DNA of 64,000 nt from an uncultured Loktanella sp. GTDB lineage: Bacteria; Pseudomonadota; Alphaproteobacteria; Rhodobacterales; Rhodobacteraceae. Shown piece by piece: positions 54,972 to 64,000 of the stretch. Both the position numbers and the translations under genes were made by a program. Below the pieces are notes generated by a model. That model had not been told where the DNA came from, did no database searches, and saw only the letters and a list, made by a program, of their open reading frames with translations. The stretch spans positions 52,027-116,026 of the forward strand of contig CAKZNT010000053.1 of assembly GCA_937132065.1 (NCBI GenBank), read 5' to 3'. The first letter of the stretch is position 1. Every line of letters starts with the position of its first letter.

Positions 54972-54982
54972 GGGGGGGGGGG
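54972..54982. repeat. Homopolymeric G tract (11 G)
   Basis: Eleven consecutive G follow ATGTC in the gap between dodecin and the cold-shock gene. Such tracts are prone to slippage and to sequencing error. It lies outside coding sequence, so no phase-variable frame is evident. Confidence 0.8.
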
Positions 54983-54999
54983 CAGTGATCTGCCAAAGC

Positions 55000-55025
55000 G
55001 GAGCGCCCGTTAAAACGGACGCTCC
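55000..55025 (-). terminator. Hairpin after the cold-shock gene
   Basis: Read leftward, GGAGCGTCCGTT and AACGGGCGCTCC form a stem of about 12 bp with one G-T type pair and a two-base loop region, ten bases after the cspA stop. The following T-run is poor (GCTTTGG), so it is a plausible but imperfect terminator or an mRNA-stabilising hairpin. Confidence 0.55.
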
Positions 55026-55034
55026 AACGGAAAC

Positions 55035-55241
55035 TTAGGCCAGAGCCAAGTTTACCGCAGATTCGCGGCCGTCACGGCCAGCTTCGATGTCGAAAGTAAC
55101 CTTCTGGTCATCTTTCAGGCCTGTGAGGCCGGAACGCTCAACAGCGGAGATGTGAACGAAAACGTCCTTGGAGCCGCCGTCTGGAGCGATAAAGCCGAAG
55201 CCTTTAGTTGCGTTGAACCATTTTACTGTACCAGTAGCCAT
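55035..55241 (-). CDS. cspA: Cold-shock protein (CspA family)
   Basis: The 68-residue single cold-shock domain has RNP-1 as KGFGFIAP and RNP-2 as VFVHISA, with [18 protein letters not shown] at the start. It is an RNA chaperone that melts mRNA structure. The upstream 350 bases without a gene could provide the long 5' leader usual for csp mRNAs, although no defined structure was recognised. Confidence 0.95.
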   Translation of the reverse strand: MATGTVKWFNATKGFGFIAPDGGSKDVFVHISAVERSGLTGLKDDQKVTFDIEAGRDGRESAVNLALA

Positions 55242-55602
55242 GGTGATAATCCTTTATTTTCAGTCTGTCCGCGGAGTGCGACAGCGCGGCTTAGTCAGTG
55301 CAATATCGAAAGACTGTAGCCGAAAAGGAAAACAGTGGGTCGAGATAGAATAACGTCTGCACCCTCCAAATGGGGCTATTCTGACGAAAAAGCAAGTGTT
55401 TTCCACAAATGCGGTGGGAGTCCGCCGAAGATGGTGGCGGTCCCGATTGTGCGCACGGGGGGCAAGACGGGTGTTGCTGGCGGCGCTGATGTGGTCCGAA
55501 ATTGTGTGTTGAACATGCAGTGGATCGCGTCCGCGACAGCTTGACGTCTGTGTATTTGCCCCGCATGAGAAGGGTGATCCCAAGGTTTCAAAGGAAATGC
55601 AC
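55242..55602. other. Non-coding interval between cspA and phnA
   Basis: About 360 bases between two divergent genes. Reading frames here are short and lack convincing ribosome sites. The half next to cspA is likely its promoter and 5' leader. I see no repeat, tRNA or clear terminator. Confidence 0.5.
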
Positions 55603-56121
55603 GTGAATATTGATGATCTCTTAGCCCGTTCTGGCGGTGTTTGCGAAATCTGCGGGTCTGGCGATGCCCTTGAGCGCGTCGAGGTGACGTCGGTGGATGA
55701 TGTTGTTTTCTGCGCGATTTGTGCGGGCCACGCGGATGCACCTAGTGGTCACTGGCGTGCGCTGGAGGGGGCGGCGTGGTCTGTCGAGCCCGCAGTTCAG
55801 GTTGCGGTTTGGCGCAAGCTTGGCGGACTTGGCGAGGCTTGGGCCACTGAAGCACAGATGGGCATGATGATGGAGCCAGAAGTTGCTGCACGCGCCGCTG
55901 ATGTGCCTGTGGTGCACCGTGACGCACATGGCGCGGTATTGGCCGCGGGGGACACTGTCGTTCTGATCAAAGACCTGCCCGTCAAAGGCGCAGGGTTCAC
56001 GGCCAAGCGCGGCACTGCGGTGCGTAGCATCTCTCTAGTTCAGGAGAACGCCGGCCATATTGAGGGGCGCGTTGAAGGGCAACGCATTGTTATCCTGACG
56101 GAATTTGTGAAACGGAAGTGA
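55603..56121 (+). CDS. PhnA-domain zinc-ribbon protein (YjdM-like)
   Basis: The protein has about 172 residues. The N-terminal zinc ribbon uses CEICGSGDAL and CAICAGH, and the C-terminal PhnA domain reads AAGDTVVLIKDLPVKGAGFT through VIL-type strands to the end (RIVILTEFVKRK). Despite the name, PhnA/YjdM is not part of phosphonate cleavage and its function is unclear. I prefer the GTG at 55603, seven bases after AAGGA; the ATG at 55597 overlaps that ribosome site. Confidence 0.85.
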   Translation: MNIDDLLARSGGVCEICGSGDALERVEVTSVDDVVFCAICAGHADAPSGHWRALEGAAWSVEPAVQVAVWRKLGGLGEAWATEAQMGMMMEPEVAARAADVPVVHRDAHGAVLAAGDTVVLIKDLPVKGAGFTAKRGTAVRSISLVQENAGHIEGRVEGQRIVILTEFVKRK

Positions 56122-56128
56122 CCTCTCC

Positions 56129-56887
56129 TTAGCTTGGAAAAACCTTGCGCATTTCTGCGTCAAAGTCCGCCCAAGACATCGTCGCGCGGTTTCCTGCGAC
56201 ACCGTGATAATGTGAACGCCCTGTCGAATTGGGTAACCCTGCCCAAATGCGCGCGAGATTGTTCATAAAGGTGTGGCGGCCCATGCGCCCGCTTTGGGCC
56301 GCGCTAAGCCCCGCCTCCTGGAGTAGAGCAGTGGCAAGAATATCTTGGACACGAGGAGAAAACCGCTCGTGGCGACTCACGCCGTTTTGCTTGACCAAGC
56401 GGCGCAGCGTGGCGGGGATGAATTGGTAGCGACCAATTGCGTGTTGCTGGCCCGGGGTGCGGTCAATCCATTGATAAATCTCTGAAATTGTCATGTCTGT
56501 TGGTTGTTTTGAGGGTAACCGCCGCGCGCCGTGCTGGATAGCGTCATAGCCTTTCGACCCTGCCTCGGCCTGCGAAATGATGTTGAGGATATGGGCGTGA
56601 GGCGCGTTGCCGAGGGCGCGCGGCATCGTGGTTGTGAGGCTTGCTTGTTGCACTCGGTCCCGCTTGGGATGTGGTGCGAACAAGCCTAGCCCGCCTTTAC
56701 CAGCATAGAGGCTCCCTGCCGCGCCTGTATCTGCGTCGGCGGATTGCGGCGTTGTCGTGTGCAGGAGGGAGGTGCGGGCATTTTGAAATGCGCTCCCGCC
56801 GAGCAATGAGGCCATTTCTGCAAGAGCGAGGGAAGGCATGAAAGCGAGTAAAAAGAAAACGTATAAGCCGCGCAAATTGACCATCAA
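56129..56887 (-). CDS. Exported GH104-like muramidase
   Basis: The 252-residue protein has a signal peptide (LYVFFLLAFMPSLALAE), a low-complexity spacer, and a C-terminal domain (about 95-252) resembling phage-type GH104 lysozymes: ILNIISQAEAGSKGYDAIQH, MTISEIYQWIDR, AIGRYQFIPATLRRLV and ILATALLQEAG. The glutamate of QAEAG is the likely catalytic acid. It would cleave peptidoglycan in the periplasm. It may be a domesticated phage enzyme or a wall-remodelling lysozyme. It is convergent with phnA. Confidence 0.8.
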   Translation of the reverse strand: MMVNLRGLYVFFLLAFMPSLALAEMASLLGGSAFQNARTSLLHTTTPQSADADTGAAGSLYAGKGGLGLFAPHPKRDRVQQASLTTTMPRALGNAPHAHILNIISQAEAGSKGYDAIQHGARRLPSKQPTDMTISEIYQWIDRTPGQQHAIGRYQFIPATLRRLVKQNGVSRHERFSPRVQDILATALLQEAGLSAAQSGRMGRHTFMNNLARIWAGLPNSTGRSHYHGVAGNRATMSWADFDAEMRKVFPS

Positions 56888-56967
56888 AACCCCATCGTGT
56901 CAGTCGAAACTGCCCACAACTTCGTTGGATTTGATTTAGATTTAGTTGAGTTGCGATCAATAAGATC

Positions 56968-56998
56968 AAAAAAGGCAGCGGACCATTTGCCCGCTGCC
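56968..56998 (-). terminator. Rho-independent terminator after ettA
   Basis: Read leftward, GGCAGCGG and CCGCTGCC form an 8-bp stem with a 9-base loop, followed by six T. It lies 12 bases after the ettA stop. Confidence 0.9.
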
Positions 56999-57010
56999 CG
57001 TTATTTGGTT

Positions 57011-58666
57011 TTAGCGCACGAATTTCTTGTGCTTCATCCGCTTTGGTTCCATCGCGTCGGCCCCGAGGCGGCGCTTTTTGTCTTCTTCGTAGTCTTCAAA
57101 GTTACCCTCGAACCACTCTACATGCGCGTCCCCTTCAAATGCGAGGATATGTGTGCAGATCCGGTCGAGGAAGAAGCGGTCGTGCGAGATGACCACGGCG
57201 CAACCTGCAAAGGAGGTCAAGGCGTCCTCGAGGGCGCGCAGTGTTTCGACGTCGAGGTCGTTTGTCGGTTCGTCAAGCAGGAGCACGTTGCCGCCTGATT
57301 TCAGCAGTTTCGCCATGTGCACGCGGTTGCGTTCACCGCCCGACAACAGGCCGACCTTCTTTTGCTGGTCGCCGCCTTTGAAGTTGAACGCCGAGCAATA
57401 AGCACGTGAATTCATTGAGGCTTCGCCAAGTTCGATGATCTCGGCGCCGCCTGTGATTTCTTCCCAGACGGTTGAGTCTGGCGTGAGGGCATCGCGCGAC
57501 TGGTCGACGTAAGACAGCTTAACCGTGTCACCGAATGTAACTGTGCCCTCGTCTGGTTCTGCCTGACCTGTCAACATCGAGAACAGCGTGGATTTACCCG
57601 CGCCGTTGGGGCCGATGACGCCCACGATGCCACCTGGTGGCAGATCAAACGTAAGGCCTTCAACGAGGAGTTTGTCGCCCATCGCTTTCTTGAGGTTCTC
57701 GACTTCTATTACCTTGGACCCAAGGCGCGGCCCGTTGGGGATAATGATCTGGGCGCGGCCCATCTTTTCCTTCTCGGACTGGTTGGCCAAGTCGTTATAG
57801 GCGCTGATACGTGCCTTGGATTTGGCTTGACGTGCTTTTGCACCTTGGCGCATCCACTCAAGTTCGCGCTCGAGGGTGCGCTGCTTGGATTTGTCCTCGC
57901 GGGCCTCTTTTTCAAGGCGCTTGGCTTTGGCTTCCAGCCAGCTTGAATAGTTGCCTTCATGTGGAATACCTGCGCCACGATCCAGTTCCAGAATCCAGCC
58001 TGTGATCGCATCAAGGAAGTAGCGGTCGTGGGTCACGATCAGGATTGTGCCTTTGTAATCAATCAGGTGCTGTTGCAGCCACGCGATTGTTTCGGCGTCA
58101 AGGTGGTTGGTCGGTTCGTCAAGGAGCAGCATGTCAGGCGCATCAAGCAGCAGTTGGCACAGCGCCACGCGGCGGCGTTCACCACCCGAAAGCGTGGTCA
58201 CGTCTGCGTCGTCGGGCGGACAGCGCAATGCCTCCATTGAAACGTCGATCTGGCTGTCGAGATCCCAAAGGTTGGCCGCGTCGATTTCGTCTTGCAGGCG
58301 CGCCATTTCGTCGGCTGTCTCGTCCGAGTAGTTCATGGCAAGTTCGTTGTAACGGTCAAGGATGGCCTTTTTGTCGGCCACGCCCAGCATCACGTTTTCG
58401 CGCACAGTTAGCGTTTCGTCTAAGTGTGGTTCCTGTGGCAAGTAGCCAACGCGCGCGCCCTCGGCCGCCCATGCCTCGCCTGCGAAATCTTTGTCTTGAC
58501 CCGCCATGATCCGCATCAGGGTCGATTTACCTGTGCCGTTCACGCCGACGACGCCGATTTTCACACCTGGCAAGAAGTTTAGGCGGATGTTTTCAAATAC
58601 TTTTTTCCCACCGGGGTAGGTTTTTGAAACACCGTCCATGAAGTAGACGAATTGATTGCTGGCCAT
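57011..58666 (-). CDS. ettA: Energy-dependent translational throttle protein EttA (ABC-F)
   Basis: The 551-residue protein has two ABC ATPase domains without membrane segments: Walker [12 protein letters not shown] and [11 protein letters not shown], signatures [12 protein letters not shown] and [13 protein letters not shown], and a linker between them rich in Lys/Arg ([20 protein letters not shown]). The length and the arm insertion match EttA, which binds the ribosomal E site and gates entry into elongation according to ATP/ADP ratio. It is divergent from the aldo/keto reductase gene. Confidence 0.95.
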   Translation of the reverse strand: MASNQFVYFMDGVSKTYPGGKKVFENIRLNFLPGVKIGVVGVNGTGKSTLMRIMAGQDKDFAGEAWAAEGARVGYLPQEPHLDETLTVRENVMLGVADKKAILDRYNELAMNYSDETADEMARLQDEIDAANLWDLDSQIDVSMEALRCPPDDADVTTLSGGERRRVALCQLLLDAPDMLLLDEPTNHLDAETIAWLQQHLIDYKGTILIVTHDRYFLDAITGWILELDRGAGIPHEGNYSSWLEAKAKRLEKEAREDKSKQRTLERELEWMRQGAKARQAKSKARISAYNDLANQSEKEKMGRAQIIIPNGPRLGSKVIEVENLKKAMGDKLLVEGLTFDLPPGGIVGVIGPNGAGKSTLFSMLTGQAEPDEGTVTFGDTVKLSYVDQSRDALTPDSTVWEEITGGAEIIELGEASMNSRAYCSAFNFKGGDQQKKVGLLSGGERNRVHMAKLLKSGGNVLLLDEPTNDLDVETLRALEDALTSFAGCAVVISHDRFFLDRICTHILAFEGDAHVEWFEGNFEDYEEDKKRRLGADAMEPKRMKHKKFVR

Positions 58667-58813
58667 TTTGCGACGCTCCGCTCGGGTTTGTGTAATTTGC
58701 CCTTAGATAGCGGTGGAAGCGGTGAGGGGCAATCGTCGATCGGTTTGCCGCTTTGGTTTGACAGTTGTGACGCTAAGTGGTTCGTTTGCCGTCGAGTTTC
58801 TAAGGAATGAATG

Positions 58814-59848
58814 ATGACCTATACGCCCGCCTCAAACCGCTATGACCGAATGGTATACAACCGCTGTGGCCGTTCGGGCCTCAAGCTTCCTGCGATTTCA
58901 TTGGGTCTTTGGCACAACTTTGGCCATGACACGCCTCATGCGACCAAACAGGAGATTTGCCGCACCGCGTTTGATCATGGCATCACCCATTTTGACCTCG
59001 CCAATAATTATGGCCCGCCCGCAGGCTCGGCGGAGCATGCGTTCGGGTCGATCCTTGCCGAAGATTTCAAGGATCATCGCGATGAGCTGATTATCAGTTC
59101 AAAGGCTGGATATGACATGTGGGAAGGGCCCTATGGCGAGTGGGGCAGCCGCAAGTATATGATTGCCTCTTGTGATCAGTCACTCAAGCGCCTTGGTCTC
59201 GATTACGTCGATATTTTCTATTCGCACCGTTTTGATCCTGACACGCCGTTAGAGGAAACAATGGGTGCGCTTGATTACATCGTGCGGTCGGGTCGCGCGC
59301 TTTATGCGGGGATTTCATCCTATAATACCGAACGCACCCGCGAGGCTGTGGCGATCCTCAAGGACTTGGGCACGCCATGTCTCATTCACCAGCCGAGCTA
59401 TAATATGATCAACCGCTGGGTCGAGCGTGATGGATTGAAGGATACCCTTAAGGAGTTGGGCGTTGGTTCGATTGCTTTTACGCCGCTGGCGCAAGGCATG
59501 TTGACGAAGAAATACCTGAGCGGGATGCCCGAGGGCTCGCGTGCGACACAAGGCAAGTCGTTGTTTCCGTCAATGCTGACGGATCATGCGATTGGCAATA
59601 TTCGTAAGCTTAACGAGATTGCAGAAAGCCGTGGCCAGACGCTTGCCCAGATGGCACTTGCGTGGGTGCTGCGTGATGGCGGTATCACCACTGCGCTGAT
59701 TGGCGCGTCCAAGCCTTCGCAAGTCATCGACTGTGTTGGTGCAATCGAGAATCTCGCATTTAGCGCCGATGAGCTGGCTCTGATTGATCAATACGCTGAT
59801 GAAGAGCAGATCAATCTTTGGGCTGCGTCAGCGGAGTTGGACGGCTAA
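58814..59848 (+). CDS. yghZ: Aldo/keto reductase (YghZ-like L-glyceraldehyde-3-phosphate reductase)
   Basis: The 344-residue AKR has the catalytic tetrad residues in [10 protein letters not shown] (Asp, Tyr), [11 protein letters not shown] (Lys) and [12 protein letters not shown] (His), and a C-terminal NADPH-binding segment ([20 protein letters not shown]). The insert [16 protein letters not shown] is characteristic of the YghZ/AKR14 group, which reduces L-glyceraldehyde 3-phosphate and methylglyoxal. Two consecutive ATGs occur; the second is given. nadD begins one base after its stop. Confidence 0.9.
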   Translation: MTYTPASNRYDRMVYNRCGRSGLKLPAISLGLWHNFGHDTPHATKQEICRTAFDHGITHFDLANNYGPPAGSAEHAFGSILAEDFKDHRDELIISSKAGYDMWEGPYGEWGSRKYMIASCDQSLKRLGLDYVDIFYSHRFDPDTPLEETMGALDYIVRSGRALYAGISSYNTERTREAVAILKDLGTPCLIHQPSYNMINRWVERDGLKDTLKELGVGSIAFTPLAQGMLTKKYLSGMPEGSRATQGKSLFPSMLTDHAIGNIRKLNEIAESRGQTLAQMALAWVLRDGGITTALIGASKPSQVIDCVGAIENLAFSADELALIDQYADEEQINLWAASAELDG

Positions 59849-59849
59849 G

Positions 59850-60464
59850 GTGCAAGGGGATCCGATTGCAGGTGCGGGCCAGGTCGTAGGCCTATTGGGA
59901 GGGTCGTTTGATCCTGCCCATCAAGGCCATGTGCATATCACGATGTCAGCGATGAAGCGGTTCGGTCTGGATCGTGTTTGGTGGCTGGTCAGCCCTGCAA
60001 ACCCCCTGAAAAGCCGCGGTCCAGCGCCGCTTGCGACCCGTATGGCGCACGCGCGCGATGTGATGCAGCACCCAAGGGTGACCGTGACCGACATTGAGCA
60101 GCGGCTTGGCACGCGCTACACTGCGCAAACGATTGCCGCCCTCCAGCGCCGGTATCCGCTGGTGCGGTTCGTCTGGTTGATGGGGGCGGACAACCTGGCG
60201 CAGTTCCATCGTTGGCAGGACTGGCGTTGGATCATGGAGACCGTGCCAATTGGCGTTCTTGCGCGCCCCAATGATCGCATTTCTGCGCGCTTGTCCAAGG
60301 CGGCCCATGTCTATCGGGAGTCTATGCTCGGCGGGCGGGCCTCGACGGCATTGGCGGATGGGCTTGCGCCGCGCTGGTGTTTTGTCAATTTGCCAATGTC
60401 GGCGCAGTCATCGACAGCAATCCGTGCGGCAGGCCACTGGACGCCAACGGAAACCCAAGAGTGA
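59850..60464 (+). CDS. nadD: Nicotinate-nucleotide adenylyltransferase
   Basis: The 204-residue protein has the nucleotidyltransferase motif [17 protein letters not shown] and the late motif SSTAIRAAG. It joins ATP to nicotinate mononucleotide, giving the substrate of NadE. The chosen GTG at 59850 lies directly after the reductase stop; an upstream ATG at 59784 would overlap the reductase by 65 bases. The stop overlaps the likely dacB start. Confidence 0.9.
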   Translation: MQGDPIAGAGQVVGLLGGSFDPAHQGHVHITMSAMKRFGLDRVWWLVSPANPLKSRGPAPLATRMAHARDVMQHPRVTVTDIEQRLGTRYTAQTIAALQRRYPLVRFVWLMGADNLAQFHRWQDWRWIMETVPIGVLARPNDRISARLSKAAHVYRESMLGGRASTALADGLAPRWCFVNLPMSAQSSTAIRAAGHWTPTETQE

Positions 60465-61972
60465 AAGTGACGAGTAGAATGATTTCGAGACGCGCATTTC
60501 TAGCGGCGACATTTGGGACGGTTGCAACGGCTGGGCTGGCGGACGCGCCGCTGGTGTCATTGCGCCCCGTGATGCGGACCGTTGAAGGTGATCTGACGGG
60601 GCCGCGCATGCGTCAGTCGTTGGCCGAGGTGATCGCGGCCTCCGAGCTGACGGGGCATGTCGGGGTTGTCTTGTCTGATGCGAAAACGGGCGAGGTGATC
60701 GACCACCATGACGCCGATATTCAATTGCCACCTGCGAGCGTTACCAAAGCAGTGACGGCACTCTATGCGCTTGAGGCGTTGGGGCCAGAGTTCCAGTTCG
60801 AAACGCGCGTTGTTGCGAATGGCCCCATTTTAAATGGTATTTTAGATGGTGATTTAATTTTAGCGGGTGGGGGCAACCCTAATTTGGTCACTGACGATCT
60901 AGCGGTCCTTGCCGAGCGGCTAAAGGAAAGTGGGATCACCGAAGTGCGCGGCAAGTTTTATGTTTACGACGATGCGCTGCCAAATCTGGATGAGATCGAC
61001 GAAAGCCAGTTGGATTATCTTGGGTATAACCCTGCCATTTCGGGGCTTAATCTGAACTACAATCGCGTTCATTTCGAGTGGAAGAAACAGGGCGCGGATT
61101 ACAAGGTTTCGATGGATGCCCGAAGCGAGACATATCGCCCAGCGGTGCAAATGGCGCGGATGCGGGTTGTAAATCGCGACGTGCCGATTTTTACCTATGC
61201 TGACGGCGGTGAAACCGACGAGTGGACGGTTGCGCGCGGCGCACTTGGCAATGGCGGGTCGCGATGGCTACCTGTGCGTCATCCTGCGATCTATGCTGGT
61301 GAAGTCTTTGCCACCTTTGCCCGCAGTCATGGCATCGCGCTTTCGCAGCCACGCGAGATTTCTGCGTTGCCGACGGGTGACGTGGTCGCGGTGCACCAAA
61401 GCGATGCGTTGTCTCGCGTGATGCGTGATATGTTGCTTTATTCGACGAACCTGACAGCAGAGGTGGCTGGTCTTGCTGCAACAGAGGGACGCACGGGGCA
61501 GAAACGCGGTTTGCGCACCTCGGCTTTGGGCATGACGCAGTGGGCCAAGACCCGTGCGGGTATTTCAGCGACATTTGCGGATCATTCCGGGCTAGGGGAT
61601 GCCTCGCGTATTTCGGCCAGCGAGATGGTGCAATTGCTGAATGCTGACGGCGCGATGGCGCAACTACGTCCGATCATGAAAACGATTGCCATGCGCGATG
61701 AGGCCAACAAGCGCATCCCTGATCATCCTGTGACGGTGCTTGCCAAGACGGGAACGCTCAACTTTGTATCCTGCCTCGCCGGGTATCTGCGCACGCAAAG
61801 CGGACGCGATCTGACGTTTACGATATTCGCCGCCGACCTTGAGGCGCGTGAAAAGGGCAAGCGGTCAGGTGACGAGCAGCCGTTCGGCTCGATTACATTC
61901 AACACAAATGCAAAGCGGTTGCAGCAGGTGCTATTGCAGCGCTGGGCTGCCCTGAACGATACTGCGCCTTAA
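60461..61972 (+). CDS. dacB: D-alanyl-D-alanine carboxypeptidase/endopeptidase (PBP4, DacB)
   Basis: The protein has about 503 residues and belongs to the S13 class C PBPs. Motifs are SVTK (Ser93, Lys96), STN (328-330) and KTG (429-431); a twin-arginine-like signal ([18 protein letters not shown]) precedes the catalytic domain. It trims or cleaves peptidoglycan cross-links in the periplasm. GTG at 60461 overlaps the nadD stop; ATG at 60479 is an alternative that keeps the whole signal. A short stretch at 60827-60862 holds four TTA codons within 11, unlike the rest of the gene. Confidence 0.92.
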   Translation: MKVTSRMISRRAFLAATFGTVATAGLADAPLVSLRPVMRTVEGDLTGPRMRQSLAEVIAASELTGHVGVVLSDAKTGEVIDHHDADIQLPPASVTKAVTALYALEALGPEFQFETRVVANGPILNGILDGDLILAGGGNPNLVTDDLAVLAERLKESGITEVRGKFYVYDDALPNLDEIDESQLDYLGYNPAISGLNLNYNRVHFEWKKQGADYKVSMDARSETYRPAVQMARMRVVNRDVPIFTYADGGETDEWTVARGALGNGGSRWLPVRHPAIYAGEVFATFARSHGIALSQPREISALPTGDVVAVHQSDALSRVMRDMLLYSTNLTAEVAGLAATEGRTGQKRGLRTSALGMTQWAKTRAGISATFADHSGLGDASRISASEMVQLLNADGAMAQLRPIMKTIAMRDEANKRIPDHPVTVLAKTGTLNFVSCLAGYLRTQSGRDLTFTIFAADLEAREKGKRSGDEQPFGSITFNTNAKRLQQVLLQRWAALNDTAP

Positions 61973-62388
61973 ATCGTCATGTGACGCGCACGTGATCCCC
62001 GCTCGATTGCGGCGGCGTGGAGGCGGTCGATATCAAGCTCGTAGCGAATCTCTTCGAGCATGCGCGCTTCGGTGTCTTTGATCGAACCGTCAGCGGCGGC
62101 AACGTCACACGACAGCGCATAGGCGGTCTCGAAAAGCCGTTCCTCTAACGCGTCACGGATCAGCCCAAATAGTGCTTCTAGACCGTCTTCTTGCTCCAGC
62201 AGATCGAAAACCATCTTAGAAACCCGCGGCAGGCGGTCGGCGTCATAGCCTGCGAATACTGGTAGGTTATTGATAGAATTTGATATTTTCACCAGTTCAG
62301 CGGTTCTGATTTCTTCATCGGAGGCCGAAACGGCGACCATAAGGGCCGCGAGCGCGTCTTGACCTGTCATTGCGGCGTCTGGTGTCAT
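61969..62388 (-). CDS. TerB-like (tellurite resistance TerB fold) protein
   Basis: The 139-residue all-helical protein has the TerB pattern: an acidic helix (LMVAVSASDEEIRTAELVKI) and a second similar one (SCDVAAADGSIKDTEARMLE), each a possible metal-binding DGxI/E-type loop. Function in cells lacking other ter genes is unknown. It is convergent with dacB (four-base overlap) and divergent from lysK. Confidence 0.75.
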   Translation of the reverse strand: MTPDAAMTGQDALAALMVAVSASDEEIRTAELVKISNSINNLPVFAGYDADRLPRVSKMVFDLLEQEDGLEALFGLIRDALEERLFETAYALSCDVAAADGSIKDTEARMLEEIRYELDIDRLHAAAIERGSRARHMTI

Positions 62389-62502
62389 ATCAACATTCCT
62401 TTTCCATTCTTATACCGATTTATTGACGGCTCGGCCCCTGCGCAATAGGGAGTGCGCGATGGTTTGCCATTGGGGCGCCATTTTTAACTGTTGAGAGATA
62501 TC

Positions 62503-63219
62503 ATGACCAATTTGCGTGACGCTGCGATGAATTCCAAGGCTTGGCCCTTTGAAGAAGCCCGCCGTCTGCTCAAACGGTATGAAAAGAAGGCGCCTGAAAA
62601 GGGCTATGTCTTGTTCGAGACCGGATACGGCCCGTCCGGCCTGCCGCATATCGGCACATTTGGTGAGGTTAGTCGCACGACGATGGTGCGCCGCGCGTTC
62701 GAGATTATTTCAGACATTCCGACAAAGTTGCTTTGTTTTTCCGACGACATGGACGGGATGCGCAAAATTCCGGGCAATGTGCCAGACCCCGAGGCGCTCA
62801 AGCCATATATGCAGCAACCGTTGACGGCTGTGCCAGACCCGTTCGGGACACATGACAGCTTTGGCGATCATATGAACGCGAAGTTGAATTCGTTCCTTGA
62901 TACGTTTGGCTTCGAGTATGAATTCGCGAGTTCGACGGCCTATTATAAGGCGGGCAAGCTGGACGAGATCCTGCTGCGTTGCGCCGAGCGTTACGACGAT
63001 ATTATGGCGATTATGCTCAAGTCTTTGCGCGAGGAGCGCCGCGAGACCTATTCGATCTTTTTGCCGCTTAGCCCGACCACTGGGCAGGTGCTCTATGTGC
63101 CGATGAAAAACGTCACCAAAGACGGCATGATCACCTTTGATGATGTGGACGGAACCGAAGTGACCATTCCAGTCACGGGCGGGAACTGCAAATTGCAGTG
63201 GAAGCCCGATTTTGGTGCG
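62503..63219 (+). CDS. lysK: Lysyl-tRNA synthetase, class I, truncated at its 3' side
   Basis: About 239 residues match class I LysRS: the ATP-binding HIGH-type motif in [20 protein letters not shown], then [13 protein letters not shown] and [13 protein letters not shown]. Class I LysRS is normally about 520 residues; here similarity stops at KPDFGA (63219), where RWAALGVD-type sequence is expected. The frame instead runs 27 further, serine-rich residues to a stop at 63300. The KMSKS loop and anticodon domain are missing. The chosen ATG at 62503 gives [11 protein letters not shown]. The break coincides with an oppositely oriented heparinase-like fragment. Confidence 0.85.
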
Positions 63220-63767
63220 ACGGAAAATCGTCGCGGCGGTGTTTCCATGTGTTCGAGCACTGCATCTACGGCTTCAGGCCAACGCTCATCGCCATCATGA
63301 AACGGCATAAGCGCATCATCGCCGGCTTTGAAGAATGACACCATGCCGCCGATCCGGGCGATCCAGCGGGTTAGGAATTCAGGCACCTCGCGCTCACTGC
63401 GTGATAACAGATCATGGATGGTGATGAGATCTGCCAGGCACCTTAGCGCGCGCGCTGGTGACCGGCTGACATGGCCGCCATCGGGCAGGATCTGGATATC
63501 GATCTCATCGTTGAGAAGATCCAGTCCCTTGTCGAGAAAGGCGGCGTTTTTTTCTTTCATGTAAAGTCCGCCCAGGGTGAGAACGGCTGCGGCTTTCAGT
63601 CGGGGTAATCCGTGGGGTGTGCGTTTGAATGTTTTACGTAAACGCTTGAGCTGGCGCATGACATTGATGCGTCGTAGACCCGCGCGTTCCCCCAGACTGT
63701 CATCAGCCAGGTGGGCGCTCCAGATCGAAAGCCAGGCAAAGCGTATTCGCTCCCTGGTAATCGAAAC
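63198..63767 (-). pseudogene. Heparinase II/III-family protein fragment joined to lysK
   Basis: On the minus strand an open frame reads RIRFAWLSIWSAHLADDSLG, LPRLKAAAVLTLGGLYMKEK, DIQILPDGGHVSRSPARAL, FLTRWIARIGGMVSFFKAGD and ends [12 protein letters not shown] at the junction. This is the middle of a heparinase II/III-like protein. Both ends are missing: no start codon occurs upstream of the similarity before an in-frame stop, and the C-terminal beta-sheet part is cut at 63198. The ATG at 63659 lies inside the domain. About 22 bases (63198-63219) fit both the heparinase and the lysK reading. Confidence 0.7.
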
Positions 63768-64000
63768 CCTAGCAATACCACCTCAAACTGGATTAGGCCT
63801 TTACCTTCACCGCAAGGGGCCAAACCAGTATAAACTCATGTGTCCTTTGTCCCGTTTAACCCCTTTAAGCTAACCTCGTCGCAATGGCTCCACAACTAAG
63901 TCCTTCTACAAGGACATCTGCCGTGACAATTCCACGACAAAACCAAAGATTCGAAGAAGAAATACAAAGCTATAAGTAATCATGCATATAAGAGATGAAA
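63768..64000. other. Terminal AT-rich stretch without a gene
   Basis: The last 230 bases are visibly AT-richer than the rest and contain no supported frame, RNA gene or repeat. Together with the lysK junction they may not belong to the same replicon context as the preceding sequence. Confidence 0.5.

Noticed and set aside
59784..59850. Upstream ATG for nadD
   Set aside because: It would overlap the aldo/keto reductase by 65 bases and add residues unlike the family; the GTG directly after the stop is the normal arrangement.

Overview
The window reads as a chromosomal segment of a marine alphaproteobacterium of the Rhodobacterales (Roseobacter group). The basis is gene content and order: the imuB-dnaE2 mutasome, a sorbitol/mannitol operon in the smoEFGKS-mtlK order known from Rhodobacter sphaeroides, sulfonate genes hpsN-comDE, mreBCD-mrdA-rodA, class I lysyl-tRNA synthetase and the ybbA/ybbP/tesA neighbourhood. 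Base composition is moderately GC-rich by eye, except for AT-richer accessory stretches at about 21.7-24 kb, 27.2-29.6 kb and the last few hundred bases.

Layout. 1-8.9 kb: end of imuB, dnaE2, then a leftward RND efflux pair and a LacI regulator. 9-11.5 kb: hpsN-comD-comE for C3-sulfonate catabolism, divergent from that regulator across two operator-like palindromes. 11.7-19.3 kb: a second LacI regulator and the polyol ABC transporter plus two polyol dehydrogenases; a matching palindrome precedes both transcription units. 19.3-21.7 kb: a two-domain FAD/GcvT oxidoreductase. 21.7-29.7 kb: accessory region with a broken RTX-gene tail, a 1544-residue secreted RTX protein combining a lipase-like fold with 29 Trp-rich 11-residue repeats, a tandem winged-helix regulator divergent from a VOC protein, and a decayed element bounded by a 54-bp duplication of tRNA-Gln. 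29.9-35.8 kb: kdsA, capsule export kpsE-kpsT, nhaA, a UDG-family protein and an SseB-like protein. 35.8-42.3 kb: a hydroxyacid dehydrogenase and the rod-shape operon mreBCD-mrdA-rodA. 42.6-44.3 kb: leuA behind a leucine-rich leader peptide and interlocking RNA stems. 44.4-56.9 kb: mostly housekeeping genes, including nadE, gltX, the YbbAP-type exporter, tesA, dodecin and a cold-shock protein, plus an exported 18-repeat MORN protein and a GH104-like muramidase. 57-62.4 kb: ettA, an aldo/keto reductase, nadD, dacB and a TerB-like gene. 62.5-63.2 kb: lysK, which stops abruptly at a junction with an oppositely oriented heparinase II/III-family fragment. Sequence beyond about 63.77 kb shows no gene.

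How the genes work together. The 9-19 kb block is a substrate-inducible catabolic region: sulfonate oxidation and decarboxylation, then uptake and oxidation of hexitols, each under a LacI-type regulator. The kdsA-kpsE-kpsT group fits Kdo-linked capsule export. The mre operon builds the elongation machinery. The most unusual signals are the 11-residue repeat domain in the secreted lipase-like protein, the leuA leader with its interleaved stems, the inverted 114-bp RTX tail repeat, the tRNA-Gln-bounded remnant, and the lysK breakpoint, which may be an assembly chimera.
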